A stretch of 64,000 bases of DNA from Saccharothrix longispora (GTDB lineage Bacteria; Actinomycetota; Actinomycetes; Mycobacteriales; Pseudonocardiaceae), in NCBI RefSeq assembly GCF_030852425.1, contig NZ_NSDM01000002.1, positions 434,001-498,000 of the forward strand. The letters run 5' to 3'. The notes beneath the pieces were generated by a model. The model ran no database searches, had not been told where the DNA came from, and saw nothing but the letters and a program-made list of their open reading frames with translations. The position numbers and the translations under genes are program-made. The stretch's first letter is position 1, and every line of letters starts with the position of its first letter. This document shows, in pieces, positions 35,788 to 44,126 of the stretch.

Positions 35788-36786
35788 CTACCGCGACGTC
35801 GGCGTGCCGGACGGGGCCCCGGACGGCGTGCCGGAGGGTGCCCCGGACGGCGGTGCGCCGGACGGCTGCCCGTCGCTGCCCGGTCGGGTGCCGCCGCCCG
35901 TCGGGGTCGTCGTGGTGTCGACGCCGACCGCGAGCGTGACCTGGTAGCCGTTCGACACGTCACCGGTCACGGTGGCCAGCTGCGTGACGCCGCCGTCGTC
36001 GCCGAACACGCTGTCGCCGTCCAGCGTGACCTTCGCCAGGTTGTCCGCCGACCCCTCGTAGCCGCTCTCCGCGTACACCTTCTCGCAGGCGTCCGCGGGC
36101 AGTGCGACCTGCGAGGTGGCGATGACCTTGGCCACGTCGGCGATGCCCGCCCGGTCGGGGTAGACCTCGAAGTGGACGTGCGGCCAACGCCCGGAGTAGC
36201 ACGCGGGGAAGACGCTGGTGAAGCTCACCTTCCCGGAGCTGTCGGCGACCTGCACCCCGCGCAGGTAGTTCTCGCCCTCGATGCCCTGGCTGTAGAGCGA
36301 GTAGCCGCCCTCCCGCGTGCAGTGCCACACGTAGACGGCGGCGCCCTCGAACGGCGCGCCGCCGTCGGCCAGGTCGCTGACCACCAGGTCGAGGGTCATC
36401 GGCACGCCCTCGGCCCTCCCGGTCGGACCGCCGAAGCTGGACCTGATGTCGCTGCGCACCACACCGTCGTGGTCGAGCACGTCCGGCCCGTTGGAGCCGT
36501 CGCCGGGGTACGGCCCGGCCGTCTCGTCGGGGATCTCCTGGAGCAGCTGCGCGGTCGACGTCGCGGTCGAGGTGGACGCGGCCGTGGACGCGCCGGAGCC
36601 GCCCGACCCGCCGGAGCACGCGGCCAGCCCCACGGCGGCGGCGCCCAGGCCGAGGGCCCGCAGGGTCAGCCGCCGGCTCATCACGGTGCCGAGGTCGAAC
36701 CCGAGGCCCTGGTCGACCAGTTCCTCGTCGGGGCGCGGCAGCGGGCGCCCCTCGTAGGAGAACGCCTCGTCGTGCGCCCTGCTCAT
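35788..36786 (-). CDS. Secreted intradiol ring-cleavage dioxygenase-like lipoprotein
   Basis: The 332-residue protein has a twin-arginine export signal with lipobox (SRRLTLRALGLGAAAVGLAAC, lipidated Cys at about 57), preceded by an unusually long cytoplasmic-type N terminus. A Ser/Thr/Gly linker follows. The intradiol dioxygenase domain has Fe-ligand candidates in YVWHCTREGGYSLYS and GRWPHVHFEVYP. A C-terminal Pro-Ser-Gly-Ala/Thr repeat tail (about 300-332) could span the cell wall. A role in extracellular aromatic or lignin-fragment oxidation is plausible but unproven. Confidence 0.85.
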   Translation of the reverse strand: MSRAHDEAFSYEGRPLPRPDEELVDQGLGFDLGTVMSRRLTLRALGLGAAAVGLAACSGGSGGSGASTAASTSTATSTAQLLQEIPDETAGPYPGDGSNGPDVLDHDGVVRSDIRSSFGGPTGRAEGVPMTLDLVVSDLADGGAPFEGAAVYVWHCTREGGYSLYSQGIEGENYLRGVQVADSSGKVSFTSVFPACYSGRWPHVHFEVYPDRAGIADVAKVIATSQVALPADACEKVYAESGYEGSADNLAKVTLDGDSVFGDDGGVTQLATVTGDVSNGYQVTLAVGVDTTTTPTGGGTRPGSDGQPSGAPPSGAPSGTPSGAPSGTPTSR

Positions 36787-36914
36787 GTGCCCTCCAGCGG
36801 TGCGGTCCCGGCCACGCTAGGGGGGTCGTCGGGAAGCCGCACGCCCATCCGCGCGCGGTCACACGATCCGGTCACACCCGGCCGTTCGACGGACCGCCCG
36901 GTGCGGACGCGGGC

Positions 36915-36945
36915 GGGTGGGGCGCGTCCGGGACGCGCCCCACCC
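36915..36945 (-). terminator. 15-bp terminator hairpin after the aldo/keto reductase gene
   Basis: GGGTGGGGCGCGTCC (36915-36929) is exactly inverted at 36931-36945 around a single G. It begins 4 nt past the stop codon of the minus-strand reductase gene. Confidence 0.75.
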
Positions 36946-36949
36946 CGCG

Positions 36950-37816
36950 TCAGCCGCCGATCGCGTCGAGTTCGGCGACCGCGTCGGCGGGCAGGTCGAG
37001 CGCGGCGGCCGCGACGTTCTCCCGCAGGTGCTCGACCGACGACGTGCCCGGGATCAGCAGCACGTTCGGCGAGCGCCGGAGCAGCCAGGCGAGCGCGACG
37101 GCCATCGGCGTCCGCCCGAGCCGCTCCGCCACCGCGCCCAGGGCGTCGGACTGGAGCGGCGTGAAGCCGCCCAGCGGGAAGTACGGGACGTACGCGATGC
37201 CCTGCCGGGCGGTCAGGTCCACCAGGGCGTCGTCCTCGCGCCGGGCGATGTTGTAGAGGTTCTGCACGCACACGACCGGCGCGATCCCCTGCGCCTCGGC
37301 GAGCTGCTCGGCGTTGACGGTGCTCAGGCCCAGGTGCCGGACCAGGCCCTGCTCCCGCAGCTCGGCGAGCGCGCCGAACTGCTCGGCGATCGAGCCGGGT
37401 TCGGGCGCTTCGAGGCCGCCGACCCGCAGGTTCACGACGTCGAGCACGTCGAGCCCGAGCCGCCTGAGGTTGTCGTGGACCTGGTCGCGCAGCTCGTCGG
37501 GTGTGCGGGCGTGCGGCCACCCGCCCCGCTCGTCGCGGCGGGCGCCGACCTTCGTGACGATGTGCAGGTCGTCCGGGTAGGGGTGCAGCGCCTCCCGGAT
37601 GATCTCGTTGGTGACGTGCGGCCCGTAGAAGTCGGCCGTGTCGATGTGCCGGATGCCCAGGTCGACGGCGGTGCGCAGCACCGCGACCGCGGCGTCGCGG
37701 TCCTCCGGCGGCCCGAACACGCCGGGACCGGCCAGCTGCATGGCGCCGTAGCCGACCCTGGTCAGGTCGAGGTCGCCGACCCGGTAGACGCCTCCGGGCA
37801 GATCGTGGGGTGCCAT
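36950..37816 (-). CDS. Aldo/keto reductase
   Basis: The 288-residue TIM-barrel protein has the AKR catalytic Asp and Tyr in IDTADFYGP, Lys in VTKVGARRD, and the NADPH-binding C-terminal VLLIPGTSSVEHLREN. The usual His of the tetrad is not evident: the strand reads LDVVNLRVGG where many AKRs have a His. The ATG at 37816 begins 12 residues before the first strand, so the longer open frame is not used. It is monocistronic, ending at a strong hairpin. Substrate unknown. Confidence 0.87.
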   Translation of the reverse strand: MAPHDLPGGVYRVGDLDLTRVGYGAMQLAGPGVFGPPEDRDAAVAVLRTAVDLGIRHIDTADFYGPHVTNEIIREALHPYPDDLHIVTKVGARRDERGGWPHARTPDELRDQVHDNLRRLGLDVLDVVNLRVGGLEAPEPGSIAEQFGALAELREQGLVRHLGLSTVNAEQLAEAQGIAPVVCVQNLYNIARREDDALVDLTARQGIAYVPYFPLGGFTPLQSDALGAVAERLGRTPMAVALAWLLRRSPNVLLIPGTSSVEHLRENVAAAALDLPADAVAELDAIGG

Positions 37817-38111
37817 CGTTCCCTTCCTGCTCGTCCGCGTCCGCGGCGAGCGGTGCCCACTGTGCACCGGGTGCGGCGCGGGGAGGCCGCCACCCCGGCG
37901 TCCTCCGCTCCGGTCCGGGGTCGACGCGCGGCACGACCCGGACGGCGCACGCCCCGGTCGCGCTGCGCACCCCGGGTCGAGGAGCACGTGCGCGAGATCG
38001 GCGCCGTCGTCCCGGGCCGCGGACCGATCGTCAGCCAGTCGTCAGGTGCGCGGACGGAGATGTCCCCCAGGATGGGCGGCGAACGCCGTCGGACCACCCA
38101 CCTGGAGGACC

Positions 38112-38543
38112 GTGAACACCGAGCGAGCACACGCGGCACCCGTGCCCCGGGCGGAGCGCACCAGGTCGGTGCCCGCGGACGCCGAGGCGGTGTTCGACGT
38201 GGTCACCGACCTGGAGCACCTGTCGTCCTGGCTGCCCGAAGGCGTCGAGGTGGAGCGCTACGGCGCCCACGTGGTCCGGCTGTGGGTGCGCGGCGGGGTC
38301 GTCGAGCGGCGGCTCGCGGTCGACTGGGCGAACCTGTCCGTGACGTGGGGCGACCCGGTCTCCCCCGCCTGCACCGGCGTGCTGCGGCTCAGCCCCGGCC
38401 GCTGCGCCGTGAGCGCCTGCCTGACCGGTCCGGCGGGTCTGCCCGCGCCCCGGTTGGACGACTGGCTCGTGCGGGCGCTCGACGCGCTGGCCGCCCGGGC
38501 GAACGGGCTCGTCGGGGAGCACGCCCGGCAGGTGCCGGCGTAG
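38112..38543 (+). CDS. SRPBCC-family protein, possible lipid/ligand-binding domain
   Basis: The 143-residue protein contains RTRSVPADAEAVFDVVTDLEHLSSWLPEGVEVERY in part, the N-terminal pattern of SRPBCC/CoxG-like helix-grip proteins, followed by alternating beta strands and a C-terminal helix. The GTG at 38112 has GGAGG 5 nt upstream. It lies 107 nt before the MEDS-STAS gene. Function unknown. Confidence 0.7.
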   Translation: MNTERAHAAPVPRAERTRSVPADAEAVFDVVTDLEHLSSWLPEGVEVERYGAHVVRLWVRGGVVERRLAVDWANLSVTWGDPVSPACTGVLRLSPGRCAVSACLTGPAGLPAPRLDDWLVRALDALAARANGLVGEHARQVPA

Positions 38544-38650
38544 ACCGCCGGCGAGGGCCGTCCGCGCTCCCCCGCGACCGGTCCGGCGGCTCCCGTCGGG
38601 CGCACCGGTCGACGGGGTCCGGGGCCCCGCTCGGGGTCTACTCTGGCGTC

Positions 38651-39496
38651 ATGCGCAGATCAGGGCTGGTGACGCACGCGCGCGAGCTCGGCGTCCACGA
38701 CCACGTGTGCTGGCGTTACGACGACCGGGCAGACTTCCGCGAGCGCGCCCGCGAGTTCCTCGCCGACGGGCTGGCCCGGGGTCAGCGGATCGGCTACGTC
38801 GGCACCGGCGAACCAGCCGCCCTGGTCGAGGACCTGCGCGGCATCGAGGGGATCGACGAGGCGCTGCGCTCCGGCGCGGCCGGCGTCGCCTCGCTGGACG
38901 CGACCTACCGCGTCGGCGCGGTGGTCGAACCCACCGCGCAGGTGCGCACCTACGCCGAGGCGACCGAGGCGGCCCTGGCCGCGGGGTTCACCGGCCTGCG
39001 CGTCGCCGCCGACTGCACCACCCTGGTGCGCACGCCCGAGCAGCTGGCCGCTTTCGCCCGCTACGAGCACCTGGTCGACCACTACATGACCGGGCACCCG
39101 TTCTCGGCGATGTGCGCCTACGCCGGCGCGGAGGTGGACGACCGGGCGTTCGCCCAGATCGCCTGCATGCACCCGAGCAGCAACGACGCCGCCGCCGGGT
39201 TCCGGCTGCACGCCGCGGGGGGCCGGGTGGCCGCCGCCCTGGGCGGCGAGGTCGACCTGTTCAACGGGGACCTGTTCGCGGTCGCGCTGGAGCGCGCCGA
39301 CCTGCGCCCGGACGGGGGCAGGCTGGTGCTGGAAGCGGGCGACCTCGCCTTCCTGGACCACCGCGCCCTGCTGCGCCTGGCCGACCACGCCGCCGGCCTC
39401 GACGCGTCCCTCGTGCTGCGCACGCCGTGGCCGGGTGTCGACACGCTGGTGGACATGCTGGGCATCACCGGCGTGCGGGTCGAGAGGACCGCGTGA
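38651..39496 (+). CDS. MEDS sensory domain-STAS domain protein (anti-sigma antagonist)
   Basis: The 281-residue protein has a MEDS (DcmR-type) domain at about 10-165, with the diagnostic HVCWRYDDRADFRERAREFLADGLARGQ in part and a C-terminal MCAYAGAEVDD. A STAS domain follows at about 185-281 (LEAGDLAFLDHRALLRLA). The STAS phosphoserine position reads Asp-His rather than Ser, so it may not be controlled by phosphorylation. Its stop overlaps the next gene's start (GTGA), pairing it with a MEDS-ATPase. Confidence 0.82.
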   Translation: MRRSGLVTHARELGVHDHVCWRYDDRADFRERAREFLADGLARGQRIGYVGTGEPAALVEDLRGIEGIDEALRSGAAGVASLDATYRVGAVVEPTAQVRTYAEATEAALAAGFTGLRVAADCTTLVRTPEQLAAFARYEHLVDHYMTGHPFSAMCAYAGAEVDDRAFAQIACMHPSSNDAAAGFRLHAAGGRVAAALGGEVDLFNGDLFAVALERADLRPDGGRLVLEAGDLAFLDHRALLRLADHAAGLDASLVLRTPWPGVDTLVDMLGITGVRVERTA

Positions 39497-40437
39497 CCGT
39501 CACCGACCTGCCGCCCCGGGGCGGTTTCGTCCACCCCGCCCTGTTCTACGCGTCGGACGAGGAGTACCTGCGGGTGCTCGTGCCGTTCCTCACCGACGGC
39601 CTGGCGCTGGGCCACCCGGTCGCCGCGGCGGTGCCCGGCGAGCGGCTGGCGCTGCTGCGCGAGGCCCTGGGCGACGCCGCGGCCGACGTGCTGCTCATCG
39701 ACATGGAGGTCGAGGGGCGCAACCCCGGCCGGATCATCCCCGGCGTGCTGCGCCGGTTCGCCGACAGCCACCCCGAGGGGCACGTGCGCATCGTCGGCGA
39801 GCCGGTCTGGGCCGGGCGCTCGGACGTCGAGTACCCCGCCTGCGCCCAGCACGAGGCCCTGATCAACCTCGCATTCGCCGGGCGCGACGTCAGCATCGTG
39901 TGCCCGTACGACACCTCCGCGCTCGACGAGCGGGCGCTGACCGACGCGCTGGCCACGCACCCCGAGGTGTGGGAGGGGTCCCTGCGCTACGACAGCGGGC
40001 ACTACGCCCCCGACGACGTGGTCGGCCGCTACAACCGGGCGCTGGACGTCCCGGCGGACGCCGCGCTGCTGTCCGTGGCCACGACCGCGGACCTCCGCGG
40101 GGCGCGCCGGTTCGCCACGGCGGAGGCGGACCGCCTGGGGCTGTCCGCCGAGCGGACCGCCCGGGTCGCGCTCGTCGTCACCGAGCTGATGACCAACAGC
40201 CTCCGGCACACCGGCGCGGGCTGCCGGCTGGCCGTGTGGCGCGACCGCGACCACGTCGTCTGCGGGGTCCGGGACGGCGGCCGGTTGACCGACCCCCTGG
40301 CGGGTCGTCGACCGGCCGCACCCGGCCAGGACGGTGGCCGCGGGCTGCTGGTGGTCAACCAACTCGCCGACCTGGTCCGCACGCACACCTCCCCGGACGG
40401 GACGTCCGTGCACGCCTTCCTGCGGCTGACCGACTGA
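39493..40437 (+). CDS. MEDS sensory domain-HATPase anti-sigma factor (RsbA-like)
   Basis: The 314-residue protein repeats the MEDS domain (about 12-180: HPALFYASDEEYLRVLVPFLTDGLALGHPV in part) and ends with a HATPase_c_2 domain. That domain has an ELMTNSLRHTGAG N-box near 235 and a GGRGLLVVNQLADLV glycine box near 285. The layout matches RsbA-type anti-sigma regulators. With the preceding MEDS-STAS protein it forms a two-gene partner-switch in which both partners share the same sensor. No sigma factor gene is adjacent. Confidence 0.85.
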   Translation: MTVTDLPPRGGFVHPALFYASDEEYLRVLVPFLTDGLALGHPVAAAVPGERLALLREALGDAAADVLLIDMEVEGRNPGRIIPGVLRRFADSHPEGHVRIVGEPVWAGRSDVEYPACAQHEALINLAFAGRDVSIVCPYDTSALDERALTDALATHPEVWEGSLRYDSGHYAPDDVVGRYNRALDVPADAALLSVATTADLRGARRFATAEADRLGLSAERTARVALVVTELMTNSLRHTGAGCRLAVWRDRDHVVCGVRDGGRLTDPLAGRRPAAPGQDGGRGLLVVNQLADLVRTHTSPDGTSVHAFLRLTD

Positions 40438-40483
40438 CCGGCGGGTCCCCCGGCCCGGACGCGACCGGGGACCCGCCGGTCAG
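40434..40483. terminator. 17-bp hairpin spanning both stop codons of convergent genes
   Basis: Bases 40434-40450 are exactly inverted at 40467-40483 with a 16-nt loop. The left arm contains the TGA of the MEDS-ATPase gene and the right arm contains the TGA of the SGNH hydrolase gene. It should terminate both transcripts. Confidence 0.72.
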
Positions 40484-41748
40484 CGCACGGTGACGGTGCC
40501 GTCGGCGGAGCGGACACAGGCGACCGACCGGGTGCCGGCGGTGGCCGCCCCGGTGAGGCAGCGGCCGAGCACCGCGTGGCCGGACGCGTTGGGGTGCCAG
40601 GACTCCTGGCAGGTCTGGAAGTGGTCGGCGCAGGTCTTGGCGATCCGCTGCACGGCGATCTTGTCGCGGCCCGCGAGACTGGTGACGAACACGCCGGTCG
40701 GCCCGTCCTGCAACCGGATCGGGGTGGCCAGGGCGTACCCGGGGCTGCCGGTCCGCTCGCACAGCCGGGCGCCGTCGAAGGCCCGCTGCACGTCGAGGTG
40801 GACCAGGTCGGCGCCGGGGAACTCGGCGGACAGCGCGGCGTGCGCGGACCGGACGACGGTGCTCAGGCCGGCGGAGAAGAAGTGCCCCGGCGCGAGGCTG
40901 GCCCGGTGCACGGGGCACCCCGCCGCGTACCGCTCGGCCCCGAGGTCGCGGAACTTGTCGCGGGTGTCGCTGCGGCCGTCCTCCTCGTGGTACTCGGCCG
41001 CGAGGTCGAGCGGCAGCGGGTTGGTGTAGTCCTGGAGCACGACCCGGTGCCGCCCGTCGGCGTCCACCTGGGCGAGGGCGGTCAGCACCTGGCGCAGCGC
41101 CGCGGTGGTCTCGGCCGCCGCCGCCGCGATCTCGGCGTCGGTGGCCAGGTCGGACACCGCGCACGGCTCCTGCGGCACGTCGCCGGCCCAGAACTCCCAC
41201 CAGCCGGTCCAGGCGTCGGCGATGAAGCGGTTGGCGCACAGGGAGGCCACGTCGCCGAAGGTGAACGAGCTGTTGTTCGAGCCGAGCCCCACCAGCACGA
41301 GGTCGATGTCGTGGGTGCCCGCGACCGCGCGGAGCTGGTCGAGCTGGGAGGCGACGGACCGGCCCTTCGGCCGGTTGCCGGAGGCGGTGGCGATGTCGTG
41401 CGGCTGGCCGCCGGAACACGCGAGGTTGAACCTGGCCTGGATGCCGGGCAGGTCGGCGCGGTGCAGCGAGGCGTTGGCCGACCGGTGGCAGAAGAAGGCG
41501 TTGTCGTTCGGCGCCGACCAGCCGGGGAAGCCCTGCGCCACACCGTTGGCGTCGGTCACCGGGACGTAGTTCCCGGCGCCCTCGCCGCTGACGAAGCTGT
41601 CGCCCAGCGCGACGGCGGCGGTCGGCAGGGCGGCGGGTGCGGGGGCGGCGGGTGCGGGGGCGGCGGTGGCACCCGTGGTGCCCGACCAGGCGAGCAGTGC
41701 GGCGGCGGTCAGCGCCGCCACCTTCGTGGACCGGCGGAGCAGGGACAC
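40480..41748 (-). CDS. Secreted SGNH/GDSL-family hydrolase
   Basis: The 422-residue protein has a signal peptide (RRSTKVAALTAAALLAWSG), then an Ala/Pro linker and the block I motif VALGDSFVSGEGAGNY with the nucleophile Ser. Block III is GLGSNNSS and block V is SWHPNASGHAVLG with the catalytic His. Several cysteines suggest disulfides in the mature enzyme. Likely an extracellular esterase or lipase. Adjacent GTG codons at 41748 and 41751 follow GAGGAGG; the first-listed is used here. Confidence 0.85.
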   Translation of the reverse strand: MSLLRRSTKVAALTAAALLAWSGTTGATAAPAPAAPAPAALPTAAVALGDSFVSGEGAGNYVPVTDANGVAQGFPGWSAPNDNAFFCHRSANASLHRADLPGIQARFNLACSGGQPHDIATASGNRPKGRSVASQLDQLRAVAGTHDIDLVLVGLGSNNSSFTFGDVASLCANRFIADAWTGWWEFWAGDVPQEPCAVSDLATDAEIAAAAAETTAALRQVLTALAQVDADGRHRVVLQDYTNPLPLDLAAEYHEEDGRSDTRDKFRDLGAERYAAGCPVHRASLAPGHFFSAGLSTVVRSAHAALSAEFPGADLVHLDVQRAFDGARLCERTGSPGYALATPIRLQDGPTGVFVTSLAGRDKIAVQRIAKTCADHFQTCQESWHPNASGHAVLGRCLTGAATAGTRSVACVRSADGTVTVR

Positions 41749-41843
41749 CACGGCCTCCTCATTGACACCGCGCTGACGTGAAAAGAATTCAAGTCGCATG
41801 GCAGCACAGGCCGGTGCGGGCGTCAAGGAGTGCCGGGCCCCCG

Positions 41844-41866
41844 TCCGCCCGTTCCCGCCGGGCGGA
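41844..41866 (-). terminator. Hairpin between the alpha/beta hydrolase and SGNH genes
   Basis: TCCGCCCG and CGGGCGGA form an 8-bp stem with a 7-nt loop, 107 nt past the hydrolase stop and 95 nt before the SGNH gene start. It may end the upstream transcript. Confidence 0.4.
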
Positions 41867-41973
41867 TGTCGGGACCTTCGGCAACCCGTTCCGCGGCACG
41901 GGCGAAGGGGGCGGTGGCGCGAGCCCCGGGCCGGGCCACCGCGGTCGTCGTGGGCGGACCGCCCGCCGCCGCG

Positions 41974-42615
41974 CTACGACAGGTAGCCCGCCAGCCGCTC
42001 GGCCAGTTCGACCGGGTGGCTGGTCGGGACGCAGTGCGCGCCGTCGATCTCGTCCGGCTCCACCCCGAGCCGCTCGCGCGCCACGCGGCGCTGGAACTCC
42101 GGCGGGAAGAACCGGTCGTCGCGGCACAGCAGCACGCGCGTCGGCACGTCCGGCAGCGCGTCGAGCGGCCACGGTTCGGCGTACTCGGCGCTGACCTGGG
42201 GGCGGCCGTACGACAGGGCGCGGGCCGCGACGTCGGCGGGGACGCCGGTGAAGAACGTCTCGGCGTCGTCGAGGCCCTCGGGCCCCTCGAACCCGGTGTT
42301 GTCCCACCAGTCGCCGGGCTTCTCCCCCGGCGCCGGGATCATCCCGGCGAGGAACACCAGCAGCCGCACCGGCAGCCGCGCGCACACCAGGGGCGCGGTG
42401 AAGCCGCCGTAGGAGTGGCCGACGACGACCAGGTCCCGGCGGTCGCCGACGGCGTCGAGCACGGTCCGGGTGAACTCGGCGAACCCGGCCGACGGGTCGT
42501 CGATCGGCAGGTCGGGCGCGACCACGTCGTGCCCGAGCCGGCGCAGTTCCGGTTCGAGGAGCTCGAAGTCCCGGTGGCCGCCGCCACCGCCGTGGACCAA
42601 CACGAAGGTGCTCAT
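41974..42615 (-). CDS. Alpha/beta hydrolase (EstA/salicylate-esterase-like)
   Basis: The 213-residue protein has an oxyanion loop LVHGGGGGHRDF, nucleophile Ser68 in VVGHSYGGF, an acidic CRDDRFFPP and the catalytic His in IDGAHCVPTSHP. The short lid and the ending HPVELAERLAGYL resemble plant-type methylesterase/hydroxynitrile-lyase-like hydrolases common in actinomycetes. It is cytoplasmic, with no signal peptide. Substrate unknown. Confidence 0.87.
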   Translation of the reverse strand: MSTFVLVHGGGGGHRDFELLEPELRRLGHDVVAPDLPIDDPSAGFAEFTRTVLDAVGDRRDLVVVGHSYGGFTAPLVCARLPVRLLVFLAGMIPAPGEKPGDWWDNTGFEGPEGLDDAETFFTGVPADVAARALSYGRPQVSAEYAEPWPLDALPDVPTRVLLCRDDRFFPPEFQRRVARERLGVEPDEIDGAHCVPTSHPVELAERLAGYLS

Positions 42616-43062
42616 GCGGCACAGCGTGCCAAAGGGGTCCGACAGCGGCCGTCGTCCGGGACCGGGAGCCCCCGCTCCCGGCGGCCCGCCGTGCGGCGGG
42701 GAACGGGTGGTCCGGTGACGCCGCCGCGATGACCACGCACTGCCGACGCCCCCGTCGCGCGCCGACCCGCACCGCGGCACCCGCACCGCTCCGGCACGGG
42801 GACCGCAGGTCATGCCGCCGACCAGGCGACACCGGACCACCCTTCCCACTCCCCGCCCGTCCCCGGCCAGTCGGGAACGGGCACCCCGCACGGCACGAGA
42901 CCAGCCAGGCGTACCCCAGGTACCGCGTGAAGATCACCGCTAAGCGCGATGGCCGCCGGATCACCCCATCGTGTCCACCAGTACGGCGGTAACACGGGTC
43001 GGGGTCGGCCCCTACGCTCGGGCGCGACCGCTCGGCCGACCTCCCGGAAGGAGGCGGGCACC
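42616..43062. other. 447-nt intergenic region between divergent genes
   Basis: I see no gene here. It holds a hairpin with 8-bp arms CCGGGAGC/GCTCCCGG and a CCCC loop (42662-42681), followed by CCCGCC/GGCGGG around GTGC (42685-42700). The promoters of the alpha/beta hydrolase and the PF04672 methyltransferase should lie at its two ends. AAGGAGG at 43048-43054 is the ribosome-binding site of the latter. Confidence 0.5.
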
Positions 43063-43899
43063 GTGTCCACCCCGCCCGTCGGACCACGAGGCGACGCGGA
43101 GCTCACCGTGCCCTCCGCCGCCCGTGCCTACGACTACTTCCTCGGCGGCGCGCACAACTTCGCCGTCGACCGCGCGTTCGCCGAGCAGGTGCTCCGGATC
43201 GCGCCCTCGGTGCCCGCCGTCACCCGGCTCAACCGGTCGTTCCTGCGCCGCGTGGTCGGCTTCTGCCTCGACCAGGGCATCCGCCAGTTCCTCGACCTCG
43301 GCTCGGGCATCCCGACCGTCGGCAACGTGCACGAGATCGCCCGGCAGGCAGACGGGCGGTCCCGCGTCGTCTACGTCGACTACGAGCCGGTGGCCTACAG
43401 CCACGCCCGGCGGCTGCTGGCCGACGACCCGTCCACGACGATCGTCCAGGCCGACATCCGCGCCCCCGAGGCGATCCTCGACCACCCGGAGACCCGACGG
43501 CTGCTCGACTTCTCCGCGCCGGTCGCGCTCCTGATGGTCGGCGTGCTGCTGTTCATCTCCGACGACGACCGCCCCGGCGAGCTGGTCGCGACCTACCGGG
43601 AGCGGTTGGCGCCCGGCAGCCTCCTCGCCATCTCGCACATCGCCGACGAGCACGCCCCGCCGGCGCTGCGGGCCGAGGTGGCGCGCCTGGTCGACGCCTA
43701 CGCGGCGGCCGACGAACTGGTCTTCGTCCGCACGCACGCGGAGGTCCTGGAGTGGTTCGGCGACGACGCGAGCCTGGTCGAACCCGGTCTGGTGTTCCTG
43801 CCGGACTGGCGGCCCGACACGCCGGCGGAGCACGACAGCCCCGCCCGGGCGCTCGGCTACGGCGGGGTCGCCCGGGTCGGCCGCGCGACCCCGGCGTAG
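43063..43899 (+). CDS. SAM-dependent methyltransferase, PF04672 family
   Basis: The 278-residue protein shows the pattern of the actinobacterial PF04672 family: PSAARAYDYFLGGAHNFAVDR, RQFLDLGSGIPTVGNVHEIA (SAM-binding), VVYVDYEP, IVQADIRAP and LLMVGVLLFISDDD. The family is abundant in actinomycetes, and most members have no known substrate. AAGGAGG lies 8 nt before the GTG. It stands alone, upstream of the rhamnose operon's regulatory region. Confidence 0.88.
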   Translation: MSTPPVGPRGDAELTVPSAARAYDYFLGGAHNFAVDRAFAEQVLRIAPSVPAVTRLNRSFLRRVVGFCLDQGIRQFLDLGSGIPTVGNVHEIARQADGRSRVVYVDYEPVAYSHARRLLADDPSTTIVQADIRAPEAILDHPETRRLLDFSAPVALLMVGVLLFISDDDRPGELVATYRERLAPGSLLAISHIADEHAPPALRAEVARLVDAYAAADELVFVRTHAEVLEWFGDDASLVEPGLVFLPDWRPDTPAEHDSPARALGYGGVARVGRATPA

Positions 43900-43955
43900 C
43901 GCGAACCCGCCGGCACCCCGGGTCCCGCGGACGACAGCGGCGGACGACCAGGCGT

Positions 43956-43967
43956 TGAAACGTACCA
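43956..43967. promoter_or_regulatory. Candidate rhamnose LacI operator, distal
   Basis: TGAAACGTACCA differs by one base from the site at 50351-50362. It lies 159 nt upstream of the rhamnose transporter operon and could bind the regulator together with the proximal site. Confidence 0.45.
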
Positions 43968-44098
43968 GCAATTCTCCGAAGTGGAGTGATACCTCCGACT
44001 ACGGTGCCGCAACGACGAACGCCGCATCCCGGGGAAGTTGCCGAAGAACCGTTGACGGTCGCACGAACTGCACCTAACCTCCGGCTTCATCACTGCGT

Positions 44099-44110
44099 TG
44101 AAACATTTCA
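44099..44110. promoter_or_regulatory. Candidate rhamnose LacI operator, proximal to rhaT
   Basis: TGAAACATTTCA has perfect TGAAA/TTTCA arms around a 2-bp centre and lies 16 nt before the ATG of the transporter operon. It shares TGAAAC with three other sites near the LacI gene and the rhaI operon. Confidence 0.6.
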
Positions 44111-44126
44111 GTGACGGAGGCTCCGA

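Noticed and set aside
35788..35890. GC-rich tandem repeat near the dioxygenase 3' end as a non-coding repeat array
   Set aside because: The periodicity is explained by codons for the Pro-Ser-Gly-Ala/Thr tail of the exported dioxygenase-like protein.
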